Shown: piece after piece, positions 45,540 to 56,986 of the stretch
Layout: every line of letters starts with the position of its first letter
Numbering within the stretch: position 1 is the first letter of the stretch
Source: Aureimonas psammosilenae
Lineage (GTDB): Bacteria > Pseudomonadota > Alphaproteobacteria > Rhizobiales > Rhizobiaceae
Reading direction: 5' to 3'
NCBI RefSeq assembly: GCF_009176975.1
Contig: NZ_WEZG01000001.1
Span: 682,001-746,000 of the forward strand
Length of the DNA stretch: 64,000 bases
Position numbers and translations under genes: made by a program
Notes under the pieces: model-generated
What the model was told of the DNA's origin: nothing
The model's input: the letters and a program-made list of their open reading frames with translations, nothing else
Database searches by the model: none

Positions 45540-46016
45540 ATGTCGATGAGCGATCATCTTGCTGGCCGTTTGACGGAGTTCGGCCATGCCCATGCCTTCC
45601 GCATCTATTTCGAGGACACGGACTTCTCCGGCGTCGTGTACCATGCGCGCTACCTGCATTTCCTGGAGCGGGCGCGGACCGATTTTCTGCGGCTGAAAGG
45701 CATCGGCCACCGGGAACTTTCCGAAGGGCGGTTCGGCGAACCGATGGCCTTCGCCGTCCGGCACATGGACATCGACTTCCTGGCGCCGGCGCGCATCGAC
45801 GACGTGGTCTGCGTCGAAACGCGCACGGTGCTTCTGGGCGGGGCGCGGGTGGTTCTGGATCAGTGCATCCTGAAGGGCGATGCCACGCTCGTGAAGGCGC
45901 GGGTGAAGATCGCCGTGATCTCACCGGAAGGCCGGCCGCGACGGATGCCGCAGGCGGTCTCAAGCATTCTCGATGCCCATCGGTCGGAAAACGACGATGG
46001 GCCAAGCACCGGATAA
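45540..46016 (+). CDS. ybgC: YbgC-type acyl-CoA thioesterase of the tol-pal cluster
   Basis: A 158-residue hotdog-fold thioesterase. The signature is YFEDTDFSGVVYHARYLHFLERARTDFLR, with the catalytic Asp in that stretch, and the family stretch FAVRHMDIDFLAPARIDD. YbgC-type proteins hydrolyse short- or medium-chain acyl-CoA or acyl-ACP and are encoded at the head of tol-pal clusters. A 223-base gap separates it from tolQ, so tolQ likely has its own promoter. Confidence 0.92.
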   Translation: MSMSDHLAGRLTEFGHAHAFRIYFEDTDFSGVVYHARYLHFLERARTDFLRLKGIGHRELSEGRFGEPMAFAVRHMDIDFLAPARIDDVVCVETRTVLLGGARVVLDQCILKGDATLVKARVKIAVISPEGRPRRMPQAVSSILDAHRSENDDGPSTG

Positions 46017-46239
46017 GGTTTGCTTAACCTTAATAGGGTTTGAATGGTCGCGAGGAATTTGCTGCGCCGCACGCCATTCTTTCGCTCCATTCGCTCTGTG
46101 AAAGACCAGACGGGCACCCGGCAAATTCAACGGTCTGAAACGGACTGCCGACGGAACAGCACTGTTCCGGCAGCCCAAGGCGAGGCGACGCTCCGATGGT
46201 GGAGGGCGCGTCCTCCATGGTTTCGAGGGGCTCGGAAGG

Positions 46240-46959
46240 ATGAACGAGATCGCGCAAGGCGCTTTGGCGGCACCGGAAGCGTCGCATTCGCTTTGGGGCC
46301 TGTTCATGCAGGCCGGCTTCATCGTGAAGCTGGTCATGATCGGCCTTCTGGCCGCATCCGTGTGGACCTGGGCGATCATCATCGACAAGACGATGCGCTT
46401 CAGCCGCTTCCGCCGCCAGCTCAACAATTTCGAGAACAACTTCTGGTCCGGCCAGTCGCTGGAAGACCTTTACCACACGCTGTCGGACAGGAAGCCGAAC
46501 GGCATGGGCGCGCTTTTCGTCGCCGCCATGCGCGAATGGAAGAAGAGCTTCGAGAAGGGCGCGCGTTCGCCGATCGGCCTTCAGTCGCGCATCGAGAAGG
46601 CGATGGACGTGACGCTCGCTCGTGAAATGGACGAGCTGGAATCGCGCCTCGGCTTTCTGGCGACCGTCGGTTCGGCCGGCCCCTTCGTGGGCCTCTTCGG
46701 CACGGTGATCGGCATCATGACCTCGTTCCAGGCAATCGCGGCGTCCAAGCAGACCAATCTCGCGGTGGTCGCTCCCGGCATCGCCGAGGCGCTGCTTGCC
46801 ACCGCCATCGGACTCGTGGCCGCGATCCCGGCGGTGATCGCCTACAACAAGCTGACGGCCGATGCCGGCAAGCTGGGCTTGCGTCTCGAATCCTTCGCCG
46901 ACGAGTTCTCCTCGATCCTGTCGCGGCAGATCGACGAGCGCTCGGGCGCGGCCCGCTGA
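46240..46959 (+). CDS. tolQ: Tol-Pal system proton channel subunit TolQ
   Basis: A 239-residue TolQ. The membrane segments are FIVKLVMIGLLAASVWTWAII near the start and, in the second half, LATVGSAGPFVGLFGTVIGI and IGLVAAIPAVIAYN, the MotA/ExbB/TolQ pattern. With TolR it forms the proton channel that energises TolA across the envelope at the division site. tolR starts 22 bases after its stop. Confidence 0.95.
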   Translation: MNEIAQGALAAPEASHSLWGLFMQAGFIVKLVMIGLLAASVWTWAIIIDKTMRFSRFRRQLNNFENNFWSGQSLEDLYHTLSDRKPNGMGALFVAAMREWKKSFEKGARSPIGLQSRIEKAMDVTLAREMDELESRLGFLATVGSAGPFVGLFGTVIGIMTSFQAIAASKQTNLAVVAPGIAEALLATAIGLVAAIPAVIAYNKLTADAGKLGLRLESFADEFSSILSRQIDERSGAAR

Positions 46960-46981
46960 ACGCCTAGAGGAGACGAGCGAG

Positions 46982-47437
46982 ATGGGAATGTCCTCGGGCG
47001 CGGCATCTTCGGGCGGCGGCTCGCGCCGCCGGCGGGGCGGGCGCCGCCGCGCGCCGGTGAGCGAGATCAACGTGACGCCGATGGTGGACGTCATGCTCTG
47101 CCTTCTCATCATCTTCATGGTGGCAGCACCCATGCTGACCGTCGGCGTGCCGCTCGACCTGCCGGAAACGGCGGCGAAGGCGTTGAACGCCGACACGCAG
47201 CCGATCGAGGTTTCCGTGCAGAAGGGCGGCAGCGTCTTTATCGGCGAAACCGAGTTCCAGCCGGAAGAGATCGTGTCGAAGCTTCAGGCCGTCGCCAAGA
47301 CCGGCTACGAGGAGCGCATCTTCGTGAAGGCCGACAAGGCCGCCGACTACGGTTCCGTGATCAAGGTGATGGCGCTGATTTCGGCGGCCGGCTACAAGAA
47401 TATCGGCCTCATCACCGCGCCCGAAACGACGAGCTGA
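46982..47437 (+). CDS. tolR: Tol-Pal system proton channel subunit TolR
   Basis: A 151-residue TolR of the ExbD/TolR family. The single membrane helix contains the essential acidic residue: INVTPMVDVMLCLLIIFMVAAP. The N-terminal 25 residues are Arg/Gly-rich and cytoplasmic (RRRRGGRRRAP), and the periplasmic domain is VPLDLPETAAKAL onward. ATG 46982 follows GAGGAG at ten bases; an upstream frame extends further but lacks a family match. Confidence 0.94.
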   Translation: MGMSSGAASSGGGSRRRRGGRRRAPVSEINVTPMVDVMLCLLIIFMVAAPMLTVGVPLDLPETAAKALNADTQPIEVSVQKGGSVFIGETEFQPEEIVSKLQAVAKTGYEERIFVKADKAADYGSVIKVMALISAAGYKNIGLITAPETTS

Positions 47438-47447
47438 CGAGCCCGAA

Positions 47448-48596
47448 ATGCGTACCGGCGTCGTCACCTCATCCGTCGTCCATGTCGCCCTCCTCACCTG
47501 GGGGCTTTGGTCGCTCGGCGCTCCCAAGGCGCTCGACGCGCAATTCGCCGAGGCGCTGCCCGTCGAAGTCATCATGTCCGACACGTTCGAGGGCGTGAAG
47601 GGCGAGAAGGACGCGCCCCTTAAGGACAAGCCCGCGCCCAAGCCCACGACGAAGCCGCAGACGCTGCCGATGGACGCCAAGAACACCGGCGACAACGAGG
47701 CCGATCTGGAAACCCCGCCGGTGCCGGACGCCAAGCCGTCGCCGGTGGAATCGAAGCCACAGCCCAAAGCCGCCGACCTGCCGCCGCCGGAAAAGAAGCC
47801 GGAGCCGAAACCCGAGCCGAAGGTCGCGGAAAAGACGCCGCCGGCCCCGACGCCCGCGCCGACCCCGCCGCAGCCGCCAAAGCCCGAGCCCGAAAAGAAG
47901 CCCGAGCCGCAGAAGCAGCCGGAGCCGCCGAAGGAAGACCCGCTCGCCGAAGCCATCGAAAAGGCTGAAAACGAAGTGAAGCCGGTGGAGAAGCCGGCCC
48001 CGAAGCCCGTGCCCAAACCCGTCGTGAAGCCCCAGCCCCCGAAGCCAGAGGTCCCCAAGACCGAAACGGCGAAGGAGGAAAAGGTGGAAACGGCGAAGAA
48101 GATGGACTCTAAGGCCAAGGACAAGCCGAAGAAGGAAGTCGCGGACAAGGCGAGCGAAGAAGGCTCGGACTTCAACGCCGACGAGATCATGGCGCAGTTG
48201 AACAAGGCCAAGCCTGCCGGCGGCGGCGCCAAGCGCTCCACCGAAACGGCCTCGCTCGGCTCCAAGGTCACGACCGGCACCAAGCTGTCGCGTTCGCAGC
48301 TCGGCGAACTCCAAGGCATGATCCAGGAGCAGATGTCGAAATGCTGGAACCCGCCCGCCGGCATCGAATCGGGCGACTCCCTGCGCGTGGCGATCCGCGT
48401 CCGCTTTACGCCGTCCGGCGAGGTCGAGGGCATGCCGGAGATCACGCAAGGGGGTGGTTCGGGATCGCAGCGCATCGCTGCCGAGGCGGCGGTTCGCGCC
48501 ATCCGCCGCTGCGCGCCCTTCAACCTGCCGTCCGAAATGTATGCCGGTGGTTGGGAAGTGACGAACCTGAATTTCGACCCGAGCGAGATGTTCTGA
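47448..48596 (+). CDS. tolA: Tol-Pal system energy-transducing protein TolA
   Basis: A 382-residue TolA. It has an N-terminal membrane segment (MRTGVVTSSVVHVALLTWGLWSLG), a long periplasmic domain II and a compact domain III from about residue 280 (LGELQGMIQEQMSKCWNPPAGIESGDSLRVAIRVRF). Domain II is not the Ala/Lys helix of enterobacteria but a Pro/Lys/Glu-rich stretch (about 55-260), with repeated KPEPK-like units. It links TolQR to TolB and Pal at the outer membrane. It starts ten bases after tolR. Confidence 0.9.
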   Translation: MRTGVVTSSVVHVALLTWGLWSLGAPKALDAQFAEALPVEVIMSDTFEGVKGEKDAPLKDKPAPKPTTKPQTLPMDAKNTGDNEADLETPPVPDAKPSPVESKPQPKAADLPPPEKKPEPKPEPKVAEKTPPAPTPAPTPPQPPKPEPEKKPEPQKQPEPPKEDPLAEAIEKAENEVKPVEKPAPKPVPKPVVKPQPPKPEVPKTETAKEEKVETAKKMDSKAKDKPKKEVADKASEEGSDFNADEIMAQLNKAKPAGGGAKRSTETASLGSKVTTGTKLSRSQLGELQGMIQEQMSKCWNPPAGIESGDSLRVAIRVRFTPSGEVEGMPEITQGGGSGSQRIAAEAAVRAIRRCAPFNLPSEMYAGGWEVTNLNFDPSEMF

Positions 48597-48674
48597 TCCG
48601 CGATCTGGGTCGCTCACCGAATTGGGATGCGCGGCTTTCGAGGTCGGCGGCTTTCCGAAAGATGGGATGAATCG

Positions 48675-49976
48675 ATGACGAGCTTCTTCAAGGCCTTCGG
48701 CGCGGCGCTTTGCCTTTCCGTCGCCTTCGCGACGGTGGTGGCGCCCGCCCGGGCCGAGATCACGGTCGACGTCACGCGCGGCAACGTGCAGCCGCTGCCG
48801 ATCGCCATTCCGACCTTCGGCGGCGGCAAGATGGCGGCGCAGATTTCCGACGTTATTGCGAACGATCTGAAAAGCACCGGGCTGTTCGCGCCGATCGACC
48901 CCTCCGCCTTTATCCAGAAGGACGTGTCGCCGGATGCCACGCCCCGCTTTCCCGACTGGACGGTGATCAACGCGCAGGCGCTCGTCACCGGCAAGCTGGC
49001 GAGCGAGGCGGACGGGCGCCTGCGCGCCGAGTTCCGCCTGTGGGACACCTTCGCCAACGGCCAGCTCGACGGCCAGCAGTTCTACGCGACGCCCGACAAC
49101 TGGCGCCGCGTCGCCCACATCATCGCCGACGCGATCTACGAGCGGCTGACGGGCGAAAAGGGCTATTTCGACACGCGCGTCGTGTTCGTGTCCGAAACCG
49201 GGCCGAAGCAGAAGCGCGTGAAGCGCCTCGCCATCATGGACCAGGACGGCGCCAACGTCTCGTATCTGACGGGCGGCGACGACCTCGTCCTGACCCCGCG
49301 TTTCTCGCCGAACCGGCAGGAACTGACCTATATGTCGTTCGGCAAGGCCGAACCGCGCGTTTATCTCCTGCAACTGGAAACGGGACGCCGCGAGGTCGTC
49401 GGCAACTTCCCCGGCATGACATTCGCGCCGCGCTTCTCGCCGGACGGCACGAAGATCGCGATGAGCCTTCAGCAGGAAGGCTCGTCCAACATCTACGCCA
49501 TGGACCTGCGCTCGCGCGCCACGACGCGCCTGACCTCGACCTCGGCCATCGACACCGCGCCGAGCTTTTCGCCGGACGGGAACCGCATCGTCTTCGAATC
49601 CGATCGCGGCGGGCGGCCGCAGGTCTACGTGATGGGCGCGGACGGCTCGGGCCAGAACCGCATCTCCTTCGGCCCCGGTTCCTATTCGACGCCCGTCTGG
49701 AGCCCGCGCGGCGATCTCATCGCCTTCACCAAGCAGTCCGGCGGTCAGTTCCAGATCGGCGTGATGAAGCCGGACGGATCGGGCGAGCGCATCTTGACCT
49801 CCTCGTTCCATGCGGAAGGGCCGACCTGGGCTCCGAACGGCCGCGTCCTGATGTTCTTCAAGGATTCCGGCGCCGGCCCGCAGCTTTATTCGATCGACCT
49901 CACGGGCCGAAACGAGCGACGGGTGCCGACGCCCGGCTATGCGTCCGATCCGGCCTGGTCGCCCGCGCGCGAATAA
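48675..49976 (+). CDS. tolB: Tol-Pal system periplasmic beta-propeller protein TolB
   Basis: A 433-residue TolB. The signal peptide is [20 protein letters not shown] ending in APARA before EITVD. The TolB-N domain covers about 30-160 ([20 protein letters not shown]), followed by a six-bladed propeller with repeated SPDG and SPNR motifs ([42 protein letters not shown]). It binds Pal and TolA. ATG 48675 is preferred over an upstream in-frame 48627 because it places the signal peptide at the terminus. Confidence 0.94.
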   Translation: MTSFFKAFGAALCLSVAFATVVAPARAEITVDVTRGNVQPLPIAIPTFGGGKMAAQISDVIANDLKSTGLFAPIDPSAFIQKDVSPDATPRFPDWTVINAQALVTGKLASEADGRLRAEFRLWDTFANGQLDGQQFYATPDNWRRVAHIIADAIYERLTGEKGYFDTRVVFVSETGPKQKRVKRLAIMDQDGANVSYLTGGDDLVLTPRFSPNRQELTYMSFGKAEPRVYLLQLETGRREVVGNFPGMTFAPRFSPDGTKIAMSLQQEGSSNIYAMDLRSRATTRLTSTSAIDTAPSFSPDGNRIVFESDRGGRPQVYVMGADGSGQNRISFGPGSYSTPVWSPRGDLIAFTKQSGGQFQIGVMKPDGSGERILTSSFHAEGPTWAPNGRVLMFFKDSGAGPQLYSIDLTGRNERRVPTPGYASDPAWSPARE

Positions 49977-50007
49977 AGCCAGCGCCAAAACGTGGTTTCA
50001 CTGCAAC

Positions 50008-50036
50008 AGGGCGGGTTCGAAAGACCCCGCCTTTCG
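50008..50036 (+). terminator. Probable terminator after tolB
   Basis: GGCGGG and CCCGCC form a stem (50010-50015 and 50026-50031) with a ten-base loop, followed by TTTCGCG. The T-run is short, so the terminator may be leaky. It lies at the start of the 221-base tolB-pal gap. Confidence 0.45.
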
Positions 50037-50125
50037 CGTTGTGGCGGCCGCCGTTCCATGCTGCCCGAGGATCGTCCCAATCGCCCGCGAGGAGTTCCCG
50101 ACTGCCCCGCAAGGGCGCTCCGTCG

Positions 50126-50167
50126 TTTACCCTGCCTTAACGGTGAACAGGGTAAATGGTCGGTTAG
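50126..50167 (+). promoter_or_regulatory. Inverted repeat and degenerate CtrA-type box upstream of pal
   Basis: TTTACCCTG (50126-50134) and CAGGGTAAA (50148-50156) are a perfect 9-base inverted repeat. The right arm runs into TAAA-N7-TTAG (50153-50167), a degenerate CtrA-type box. The stretch CAGGGTAAATGGTCGGTTAG matches CAGGGTTAATCGTCGGTTAA, found upstream of the second outer-membrane protein gene, at 17 of 20 positions. It lies 30-70 bases before the pal start, a promoter-like distance. Confidence 0.45.
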
Positions 50168-50197
50168 AAACATTCATCGCAATCGAAGGAGAAGGCC

Positions 50198-50737
50198 ATG
50201 AGCCGGATTGCTGTTTTGGCTCAGAGCCGCGTCGCGCTGGCCCTGGTCGCCGCACTCGCCATCGCGGGCTGCGCGAAGAAGAACGGGGGCTTGCCCGACA
50301 ACGCGGCCGGTCTCGGCCTCGGCGGCGCGGGTGGTGCCGGCGGCGCCGGCGGTGCCGGATCTTCCGCGCCCGGCACGCCCGGCGATTTCACGGTCAATGT
50401 CGGCGACCGCATCTTCTTCGACACCGACTCCTCCGTGGTTCGCGCCGATGCGCAACAAACGCTCGCCTCGCAGGCCCGCTGGCTGAACCAGTACCGCCAG
50501 TACTCGATCACCGTCGAAGGCCATGCCGACGAGCGCGGCACCCGCGAATACAACCTGGCGCTCGGCGCCCGCCGCGCTTCCGCCACCCGCGAGTTCCTGG
50601 CCAGCCAGGGCGTCGCTGCCAACCGGATGCGCACGATCTCCTACGGCAAGGAACGCCCGGTCGCCGTTTGCGACGACATTTCCTGCTGGTCGCAGAATCG
50701 CCGCGCCGTCACCGTCCTCAACGGCGCCGGAAGCTGA
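50198..50737 (+). CDS. pal: Peptidoglycan-associated lipoprotein Pal
   Basis: A 179-residue outer-membrane lipoprotein. The signal ends at the lipobox AIAGC (Cys about residue 24), then a Gly-rich linker (GGAGGAGGAGGAG), then an OmpA-like domain: NVGDRIFFDTDSSVVRADAQQTL and the peptidoglycan-binding VEGHADERGTREYNLALGARRA. It anchors the outer membrane to peptidoglycan at the septum with TolB and TolA. It is preceded by an inverted repeat and degenerate CtrA-type box, so may have its own promoter, and followed by a strong terminator. Confidence 0.96.
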   Translation: MSRIAVLAQSRVALALVAALAIAGCAKKNGGLPDNAAGLGLGGAGGAGGAGGAGSSAPGTPGDFTVNVGDRIFFDTDSSVVRADAQQTLASQARWLNQYRQYSITVEGHADERGTREYNLALGARRASATREFLASQGVAANRMRTISYGKERPVAVCDDISCWSQNRRAVTVLNGAGS

Positions 50738-50767
50738 TCCGGGCCTCGCCCGACCGAACGAAATGCG

Positions 50768-50795
50768 AAGGGCGGTCCGGTGGGCCGCCCTTTTT
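50768..50795 (+). terminator. Intrinsic terminator after pal
   Basis: AAGGGCGGTCC, a short GGT loop, GGGCCGCCCTT, then TTTT. Same core as the terminators after the podJ-like gene and after ftsH. Confidence 0.88.
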
Positions 50796-50956
50796 CGTTC
50801 GGCGGCACGCCATCGGAGGAAAGCTTTGCGCTTTCCAACGCCTGCGGCCAAACTTATGACGAAAACGGCTCATCCAAGGTGTGAGCGAAGGCGCAAAGGA
50901 TCGCGGGGCAGGGGCGGCCGTGACCTTAAGGAGCCGATAGGCAACGGGGATCGGAC

Positions 50957-51928
50957 TTGAACAGGAATCTGGCTAGGGCCTTGCGCGTGGCGGTTTTCGG
51001 TGCGGCTTTGGCGTCGGCGGCGCTACCCGCGTCCGCGTTGAACCTTCCCTTCAATCTCGGCGGCGAGCGGCCGGCACCGGCGCGCACGGCAGCCGAGCGC
51101 CCGATCGTGATGGCGCAGATGTCGGATGCCGGTCAGCGCCTCAGCCAGCTTGAGGAAGAGAACCGCCGCTTGAACGGCAAGGTCGAGGAACTCTCCTTCC
51201 AGGTGCTCCAGATGCAGGAGCAGATGCGCAAGATGCAGGAAGACAACGATTTCCGCTTCCAGGATCTGGAAGGCCGTGGCGGCGGAGCCAAGCCCGCTTC
51301 GACGCCGCCGGCGCAAAAGCGCAGCGACGCCGCGCCTGCGCCCTCGGCCGGTGCGCCGCCCGCGCAGCAGCAGGCGGCTGCCGCCCCGCCGTCGGGCGAC
51401 GAGATCGGCTCGCTGCTCGGCGAAGGCGGGCTGGACGGCAACGCGACCGGGACGCTCGGAACCCCGAGCGGTTCGGCCGGAGCCGCGCCGCCGGCCTCGC
51501 GCGCCCCGGCCGCCAATTCGGGCACGGTGGCTTCCATCAAGACCAACAATGCCGGCGAGCTCTACGGCTTAGCCTACAACTATCTGCTGGCCGGCGACTA
51601 CCAACTCGCCGAAAGCTCGTTCCGCCAGTACACGCAGACCTATCCCGACGCCAAGGACGTGCCGGACGCGCGTTATTGGCTCGGCGAAAGCCAGTTCCAG
51701 CAGCAGAAGTTCACCGACGCGGCCGAGACCTTCCTGAACGCGCAGAAGGATTATCCGAAGAGCCCGAAGGCCCCCGAGATGATGCTGAAGCTCGGCATGT
51801 CGCTCGCCAAGCTCGACAACCGCGACACGGCCTGCGTCACCTTCAAGGAAGTTGCCCGACGCTACCCCCAGATGAACGCGACCGTGAAGCGCAAGCTGCA
51901 AACGGAGACGCAGTCCGCCAAGTGCTGA
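50957..51928 (+). CDS. cpoB: Cell division coordinator CpoB (YbgF)
   Basis: A 323-residue periplasmic protein. The signal peptide is RVAVFGAALASAALPASA, then a coiled coil at about 55-105 (LSQLEEENRRLNGKVEELSFQVLQMQEQ), a Gln/Pro/Ala-rich linker and a C-terminal TPR domain from about 200 (LYGLAYNYLLAGDYQLAESSFRQY, ARYWLGESQFQQQKF). CpoB couples Tol-Pal to peptidoglycan synthesis at division. The start is a TTG (50957) with GGGGATCGG upstream. A terminator lies before it, so it has its own promoter. Confidence 0.9.
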   Translation: MNRNLARALRVAVFGAALASAALPASALNLPFNLGGERPAPARTAAERPIVMAQMSDAGQRLSQLEEENRRLNGKVEELSFQVLQMQEQMRKMQEDNDFRFQDLEGRGGGAKPASTPPAQKRSDAAPAPSAGAPPAQQQAAAAPPSGDEIGSLLGEGGLDGNATGTLGTPSGSAGAAPPASRAPAANSGTVASIKTNNAGELYGLAYNYLLAGDYQLAESSFRQYTQTYPDAKDVPDARYWLGESQFQQQKFTDAAETFLNAQKDYPKSPKAPEMMLKLGMSLAKLDNRDTACVTFKEVARRYPQMNATVKRKLQTETQSAKC

Positions 51929-51935
51929 GGCACGG

Positions 51936-53264
51936 TTGGATGTGACGCTCGCCTCCGCCGGGATCGACGCCGCAGAGGGCGGTCGCCTCCTTCTTGTCAG
52001 CCTTCGCCCTCTTGCTCCCGAGCAAGGCATTATCCGCCCCGTTCTTCTCGCCGTGTCCGGCGGTCCCGATTCGCTGGCGCTTCTGGTGCTCGCGGCGGAA
52101 AATATCGATCGCTTGAGATTGGCCGGCTTTCGTCCCGTCGTCGCGACGGTGGACCATCGCCTGCGCCCTGAATCCGCCGCCGAGGCCGATTTCGTCGCGG
52201 CTGAGGCCGAGCGTCTTGCGCTTCCCCACTATGTTCTGCCTTGGCTCGGCGCGAAGCCCACCGGCAACCTTGCCGCCGCCGCCCGCGATGCGCGCTATGC
52301 TCTCCTGGCGACCTACGCCCGGCAACTCGGCGCCCCCGCGATCCTCACCGCGCATCACCAGGACGACCAGATCGAAACGCATCTTCTTGCCGGCGCGCGC
52401 GGGGCAGGGGATCGGGGGCTGGCGGGAATGCGCGATGCTCGCCGCTTGTCACCGGACCTATGGCTGTTGCGGCCCTTTCTGTCTGTCCCGGGTGCGCGGC
52501 TGAAAGCCAGCGTCGCCGAGCGCGGCCTCGTTTGCGTGGACGATCCGAGCAATCGCGACCCGCGGTTCGACCGGGCGCGACTGCGTGCCACGCTTCGGCT
52601 GGACGCCACCGAACGCCAGCGCTGCCTCGCCCGGATCGCCGCCCACGGGGAAAGGCGCACGCAAGAGGACGCCGCGCTTGGCGCCTGGTGCGCCCGGCTC
52701 CTTGAAAGTGGTGCCTTATCCTTTGACGAATGCGGCTGCGCGCGGCTCGAAGCGGCAGCGCTGCGTGCGGACGATCCTCGCCTCGCAGAACTTCTTCTCG
52801 GCTTTCTTCTTCGCGCGGTCGCGGGGGCGGACTATCCGCCATCAGCCGCCGCGGTCGTCCGGCTTGGCCAGCGGCTTCGCGCGGGCGGAAAAATCCATGC
52901 CACGCTGGGCGGCGCGGCGGTTCATGGCAACGCGATCTTCACTTTTATGCGCGAATATGGGCGGAGGGGTCTCGAAATCCTCGACATCGCAGACGGTTGC
53001 GATGCGATCTTCGACCGCCGTTTCAGGATCTTCAACCGAAACTTCGACGAGCTTCCCGTGGGTTCCCGGATCGTCGCCTTCGGTGCGCTGGGGCGCGGCA
53101 ATGCCGTGACCCGAACGTTGCCGGTCGCCATCGATTCTGGCGGGCACGTCGTCGCAGTCCACCCCGCCCTGGCGCGTCCTTATCCGCGCGCTCGGCTGCT
53201 GGACGCGGCGGAAATGGTTTCCGCACGCCTTTTCAGCGACTTGGCCTCTATGCCGAAGATTTGA
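51936..53264 (+). CDS. tilS: tRNA(Ile)-lysidine synthase
   Basis: A 442-residue PP-loop enzyme that adds lysine to C34 of the AUA-decoding tRNA-Ile. The signature SGGPDS (AVSGGPDSLALL, about residue 40) and TVDHRLRPES, TAHHQDDQIETHLL and DDPSNRDPRFDRARLR are present. The TTG start (51936) lies seven bases after the cpoB stop with GAGG close by, so translation is coupled. tilS next to ftsH is conserved in bacteria. Confidence 0.92.
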   Translation: MDVTLASAGIDAAEGGRLLLVSLRPLAPEQGIIRPVLLAVSGGPDSLALLVLAAENIDRLRLAGFRPVVATVDHRLRPESAAEADFVAAEAERLALPHYVLPWLGAKPTGNLAAAARDARYALLATYARQLGAPAILTAHHQDDQIETHLLAGARGAGDRGLAGMRDARRLSPDLWLLRPFLSVPGARLKASVAERGLVCVDDPSNRDPRFDRARLRATLRLDATERQRCLARIAAHGERRTQEDAALGAWCARLLESGALSFDECGCARLEAAALRADDPRLAELLLGFLLRAVAGADYPPSAAAVVRLGQRLRAGGKIHATLGGAAVHGNAIFTFMREYGRRGLEILDIADGCDAIFDRRFRIFNRNFDELPVGSRIVAFGALGRGNAVTRTLPVAIDSGGHVVAVHPALARPYPRARLLDAAEMVSARLFSDLASMPKI

Positions 53265-53318
53265 GTAAAGCCGGGCTTTTATCCGGCAACCAATTTGCCG
53301 CAAAACCGCCGGATGCGG

Positions 53319-53347
53319 TTGGCATTGCTCTTGTGCCTGCCTATCTT
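53319..53347 (+). promoter_or_regulatory. Candidate promoter of ftsH
   Basis: TTGGCA (53319-53324), 17 bases, TATCTT (53342-53347), ending about 46 bases before the ftsH start codon. A good sigma-70-type match; no clear heat-shock (RpoH) pattern was seen. Confidence 0.55.
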
Positions 53348-53393
53348 GCGTGCGCGCCTTCCCGGCGCTGGCGTGTGACGCCTGGGATGAGAG

Positions 53394-55319
<1,926 letters not shown>

Positions 55320-55337
55320 AGCCGGACGAAAGAATTC

Positions 55338-55368
55338 AAAAAGGGCGGTCCTATGGGCCGCCCTTTTC
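55338..55368 (+). terminator. Intrinsic terminator after ftsH
   Basis: AAAAAGGGCGGTCC, a TAT loop, GGGCCGCCCTTTTC. Same core as two other terminators in this window. The remaining 164 bases before glmM hold an AT-rich stretch (55467-55500) likely to contain the glmM promoter. Confidence 0.88.
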
Positions 55369-55532
55369 GTTTGTGGTTCCAGACGGAAAATTGCCGACAT
55401 GGCTTGGACTGAACAAACGAACCGAGCGCCGGATTGAATTTCCTGGCTCTTCGTGAGGTGATGACATTCTTTTTTACTTTTTCCGTAATTGTTGCGTCAG
55501 TATTCGAAGCTCGTTGAAGCTCGCGGGGGATC

Positions 55533-56879
55533 ATGGGCAGAAAATATTTCGGCACGGACGGTATCCGGGGACGCGCCAACGCCAAGCCGATGACGGCCGA
55601 TCTGGCGATGAAGGTCGGCATGGCCGCCGGCATCGCCTTTCGGCGCGGCGACTACCGCCACCGCGTCGTGATCGGCAAGGACACGCGGCTGTCCGGCTAC
55701 ATGCTGGAGCCCGCCCTTTGCGCGGGCTTCACCTCCGTCGGCATGGATGTCCTGATGCTCGGCCCGATTCCGACGCCGGCCGTCGCCATGCTGACGCGCT
55801 CCATGCGCGCCGATATCGGGGTGATGATTTCGGCCTCGCACAATCCCTTCGAGGATAACGGCATCAAGCTTTTCGGCCCGGACGGCTACAAGTTGTCGGA
55901 CGAGATCGAGGAGGAGATCGAAAGCCTTCTGGAAGAGGACCTGTCGCGCCATCTCGCGCAAGGCGATCGGCTCGGGCGTGCCAAGCGCTACGACGACGGC
56001 GGGCGCGACCGCTATGCGGAATTTGCCAAGCGAACCCTGGTCCGCAACATGACGCTCGACGGCATGCGCGTCGTGATCGACTGCGCCAACGGCGCCGCCT
56101 ACAAGGTCGCGCCGGAGGTCCTTTGGGAACTCGGCGCGGAAGTCGTGCGCCTCGGCACGGAGCCGAACGGCACCAACATCAATCTGAACTGCGGCTCCAC
56201 CAGCCCAGCCGCCCTTTGCGCCAAGGTGCGCGAGATGCGAGCCGATGTCGGCATCGCCCTCGACGGCGACGCCGATCGCGTCATCATCGTGGACGAGCAT
56301 GGCGAGATCGTCGACGGCGACCAGATCATGGCCGTCATCGCCGAATCCTTCGCCGAGGACGGCCGTCTGGCATCCGGCGGCATCGTCGCCACCATCATGT
56401 CCAATCTCGGCCTGGAGCGCTTCCTGGGCGACAGGGGCCTGTCGCTCGCGCGCACCAAAGTCGGCGACCGCCATGTGGTGGAGCACATGCGCCAGCACGG
56501 CTACAATGTCGGCGGCGAGCAGTCCGGCCACATCATCCTGTCGGACTACGGCACCACCGGCGACGGTCTCGTATCCGCGCTGCAGGTGCTCGGCGTCGTC
56601 GCGCGGGGCGATCGTCCCGTGTCGGAAGTCTGCCGCAAGTTCGAGCCGGTGCCCCAGGTCCTCAAGAACGTGCGCTTTTCGGGCGGCGAGCCGCTGGAGC
56701 GCGAGAAGGTGAAACTCGCCATCTCGTCGGGCCGCGACCGCCTCGGCAATGCCGGCCGTCTCGTGATCCGGCCATCGGGCACCGAGCCGCTGATCCGCGT
56801 GATGGCGGAAGGCGACGACCCGCATCTCGTCAACATGGTGGTGGACGATATCATCGGCGCGCTCAATCAGGCCGCCTGA
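55533..56879 (+). CDS. glmM: Phosphoglucosamine mutase
   Basis: A 448-residue enzyme that interconverts glucosamine-6-phosphate and glucosamine-1-phosphate for peptidoglycan and lipopolysaccharide. The N-terminal [11 protein letters not shown], the phosphoserine motif [13 protein letters not shown] (Ser about residue 102), the metal-binding loop [10 protein letters not shown] and the C-terminal [12 protein letters not shown] are all present. It starts after the ftsH terminator, so it is separately promoted. The ftsH-glmM order is common in Hyphomicrobiales. Confidence 0.96.
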   Translation: MGRKYFGTDGIRGRANAKPMTADLAMKVGMAAGIAFRRGDYRHRVVIGKDTRLSGYMLEPALCAGFTSVGMDVLMLGPIPTPAVAMLTRSMRADIGVMISASHNPFEDNGIKLFGPDGYKLSDEIEEEIESLLEEDLSRHLAQGDRLGRAKRYDDGGRDRYAEFAKRTLVRNMTLDGMRVVIDCANGAAYKVAPEVLWELGAEVVRLGTEPNGTNINLNCGSTSPAALCAKVREMRADVGIALDGDADRVIIVDEHGEIVDGDQIMAVIAESFAEDGRLASGGIVATIMSNLGLERFLGDRGLSLARTKVGDRHVVEHMRQHGYNVGGEQSGHIILSDYGTTGDGLVSALQVLGVVARGDRPVSEVCRKFEPVPQVLKNVRFSGGEPLEREKVKLAISSGRDRLGNAGRLVIRPSGTEPLIRVMAEGDDPHLVNMVVDDIIGALNQAA

Positions 56880-56905
56880 ACCGGTTAAGAACTTTCGTGC
56901 GAGCG

Positions 56906-56920
56906 TTAACCGCTTCTTAA
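56906..56920 (+). promoter_or_regulatory. CtrA-type box TTAA-N7-TTAA before the first outer-membrane protein
   Basis: TTAACCGCTTCTTAA followed by CC: two TTAA halves exactly seven bases apart, 67 bases before the ATG at 56987. Matches the CtrA consensus; the target gene is an Omp25-like protein, a type known to be cell-cycle controlled in relatives. Confidence 0.65.
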
Positions 56921-56986
56921 CCATGACCAAGCAGAATCTCCGGGAAATCGTCGGCAGAGGCCGAGTTGGATCTTTCGGAGATTGTC

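Noticed and set aside
46020-46035. TTAA pair before tolQ as a CtrA box
   Set aside because: The TTAA halves are only two bases apart, not seven, so they do not fit the CtrA consensus.
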